DNA of 43,996 nucleotides from positions 1 through 43,996 of the forward strand of contig JASGFG010000026.1 of assembly GCA_047605605.1 (NCBI GenBank). The letters are read 5' to 3'. The stretch is from JAATGA01 sp047605605 (GTDB lineage Bacteria > Pseudomonadota > Alphaproteobacteria > Rhodobacterales > Rhodobacteraceae). Shown here piece after piece: positions 43,407 to 43,996 of the stretch. The position numbers were made by a program, and so were the translations under genes. Every line of letters begins with the position of its first letter. The stretch's first letter is position 1. A model generated the notes under the pieces. The model was not told the DNA's origin and did not search any database. It saw only the letters and a list, made by a program, of their open reading frames with translations.

Positions 43407-43996
43407 ATGAACCAGGAACTGACCAACAACCCGTTCAACCCGGTTGCCCCCGTCAAGACCTTTGACGAAATCAAGATCAGCTTGGCCTCGCCCGAGCGGA
43501 TCCTGTCGTGGTCCTATGGCGAGATCAAGAAGCCGGAAACCATCAACTACCGGACCTTCAAGCCCGAACGTGACGGCCTGTTCTGCGCCCGTATCTTCGG
43601 GCCGATCAAGGACTATGAGTGCCTCTGCGGCAAATACAAACGCATGAAGTATCGCGGCGTCGTCTGCGAGAAATGCGGTGTCGAGGTCACGCTGCAAAAG
43701 GTGCGGCGCGAGCGGATGGGCCATATCGAACTGGCCGCACCCGTCGCCCATATCTGGTTCCTGAAATCGCTGCCGTCCCGCATCGGCCTGATGCTGGACA
43801 TGACGCTGCGCGATCTGGAACGCATCCTCTATTTTGAAAACTATGTCGTGATCGAGCCGGGTCTGACCGACCTGACCTATGGCCAGCTGATGACCGAGGA
43901 GGAATTCCTCGACGCGCAGGACCAGTATGGCGCCGACGCCTTCACCGCCAACATCGGCGCCGAAGCGATCCGCGAGATGCTGGCGAACATCGACCT
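43407..43996 (+). CDS. rpoC: RNA polymerase beta' subunit, N-terminal part (3' end outside window)
   Basis: The gene runs off the right edge; 196 complete codons are visible. AGGGAAG precedes the ATG at 43407. The product starts MNQELTNNPFNP, continues FDEIKISLASPERILSWSYGEIKKPETINYRTFKPERDGLFCARIFGP, and has the N-terminal zinc ribbon CLCGKYKRMKYRGVVCEKCGVE (Cys-x-Cys ... Cys-x-x-Cys) and HIELAAPVAHIWFLKSLPSRIG. The catalytic NADFDGD motif lies beyond the window. It forms the active centre together with rpoB. Confidence 0.97.
   Translation, partial: MNQELTNNPFNPVAPVKTFDEIKISLASPERILSWSYGEIKKPETINYRTFKPERDGLFCARIFGPIKDYECLCGKYKRMKYRGVVCEKCGVEVTLQKVRRERMGHIELAAPVAHIWFLKSLPSRIGLMLDMTLRDLERILYFENYVVIEPGLTDLTYGQLMTEEEFLDAQDQYGADAFTANIGAEAIREMLANID

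Overview
The window looks like chromosomal core DNA of an alphaproteobacterium, most likely a member of the Rhodobacteraceae (Paracoccus/Rhodobacter type). The reasons are a very high GC content, strong GC bias at third codon positions, the order tRNA-Trp - secE - nusG - rplKA - rplJL - rpoBC, a GTG-started GlnK beside AmtB, and an exported protein ending in a VPxPA-type sorting tail. There is no prophage, insertion sequence, integrase, CRISPR array or recognisable defence locus. The genus assignment is inference from content and is not proven.

Layout. 1-2675: the 3' end of ftsK, lolA, a convergent SLT-type lipoprotein gene and hspQ. 2748-3534: an overlapping STAS / anti-sigma-kinase pair. 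3758-8760: six closely packed genes (gamma-glutamyltransferase, free methionine-R-sulfoxide reductase, a tandem GFA zinc protein, a LysE exporter, a homocysteine-methyltransferase-family protein and RluA), most with overlapping or near-touching ends. 8822-16331 (minus): a secreted alpha-2-macroglobulin followed by penicillin-binding protein 1C, the classic periplasmic defence/repair pair. A cytoplasmic hybrid histidine kinase is divergent from it (16459-19005). 19239-24256: dapA, a DMT transporter, smpB, a glycine-rich small protein, a 3-mercaptopyruvate-type sulfurtransferase and an aromatic/aspartate aminotransferase. 24447-26183 (minus): the nitrogen pair glnK-amtB. 26459-28744: a class A PBP of the 1A type. 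28745-29150: a gene-free stretch with tandem hairpin repeats. 29151-33152: two glycerophosphodiester phosphodiesterases, one exported and one cytoplasmic, flanking mlaA-mlaC (minus) and a RidA protein. 33216-35277: a FemAB/GNAT-like protein, a GST and a pterin carbinolamine dehydratase, with touching or overlapping ends. 35397-43996: tRNA-Trp, secE, nusG, rplK, rplA, rplJ, rplL, rpoB and the first part of rpoC.

How it fits together. Three themes recur. The envelope theme covers LolA, the SLT lipoprotein, PBP1C with A2M, a PBP1A-type enzyme, MlaA/MlaC and the two GDPDs. The sulfur/glutathione/nitrogen theme covers GGT, fRMsr, GFA, LysE, homocysteine methyltransferase, sulfurtransferase, GST and GlnK/AmtB. 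The third is the transcription-translation core. Intergenic RNA structure is abundant: a hairpin whose arms hold the stop codons of two convergent genes, a terminator between secE and nusG, a two-hairpin rplA-rplJ junction, stacked hairpins before rpoB, and two back-to-back perfect palindromes between rpoB and rpoC.

I did not find a clearly new multi-gene system. The best candidates for a second look are the coupled sulfur/glutathione gene run, the tandem repeats at 28924-29023, the orphan partner-switch pair, the exported sorting-tail GDPD and the rpoB-rpoC palindromes.
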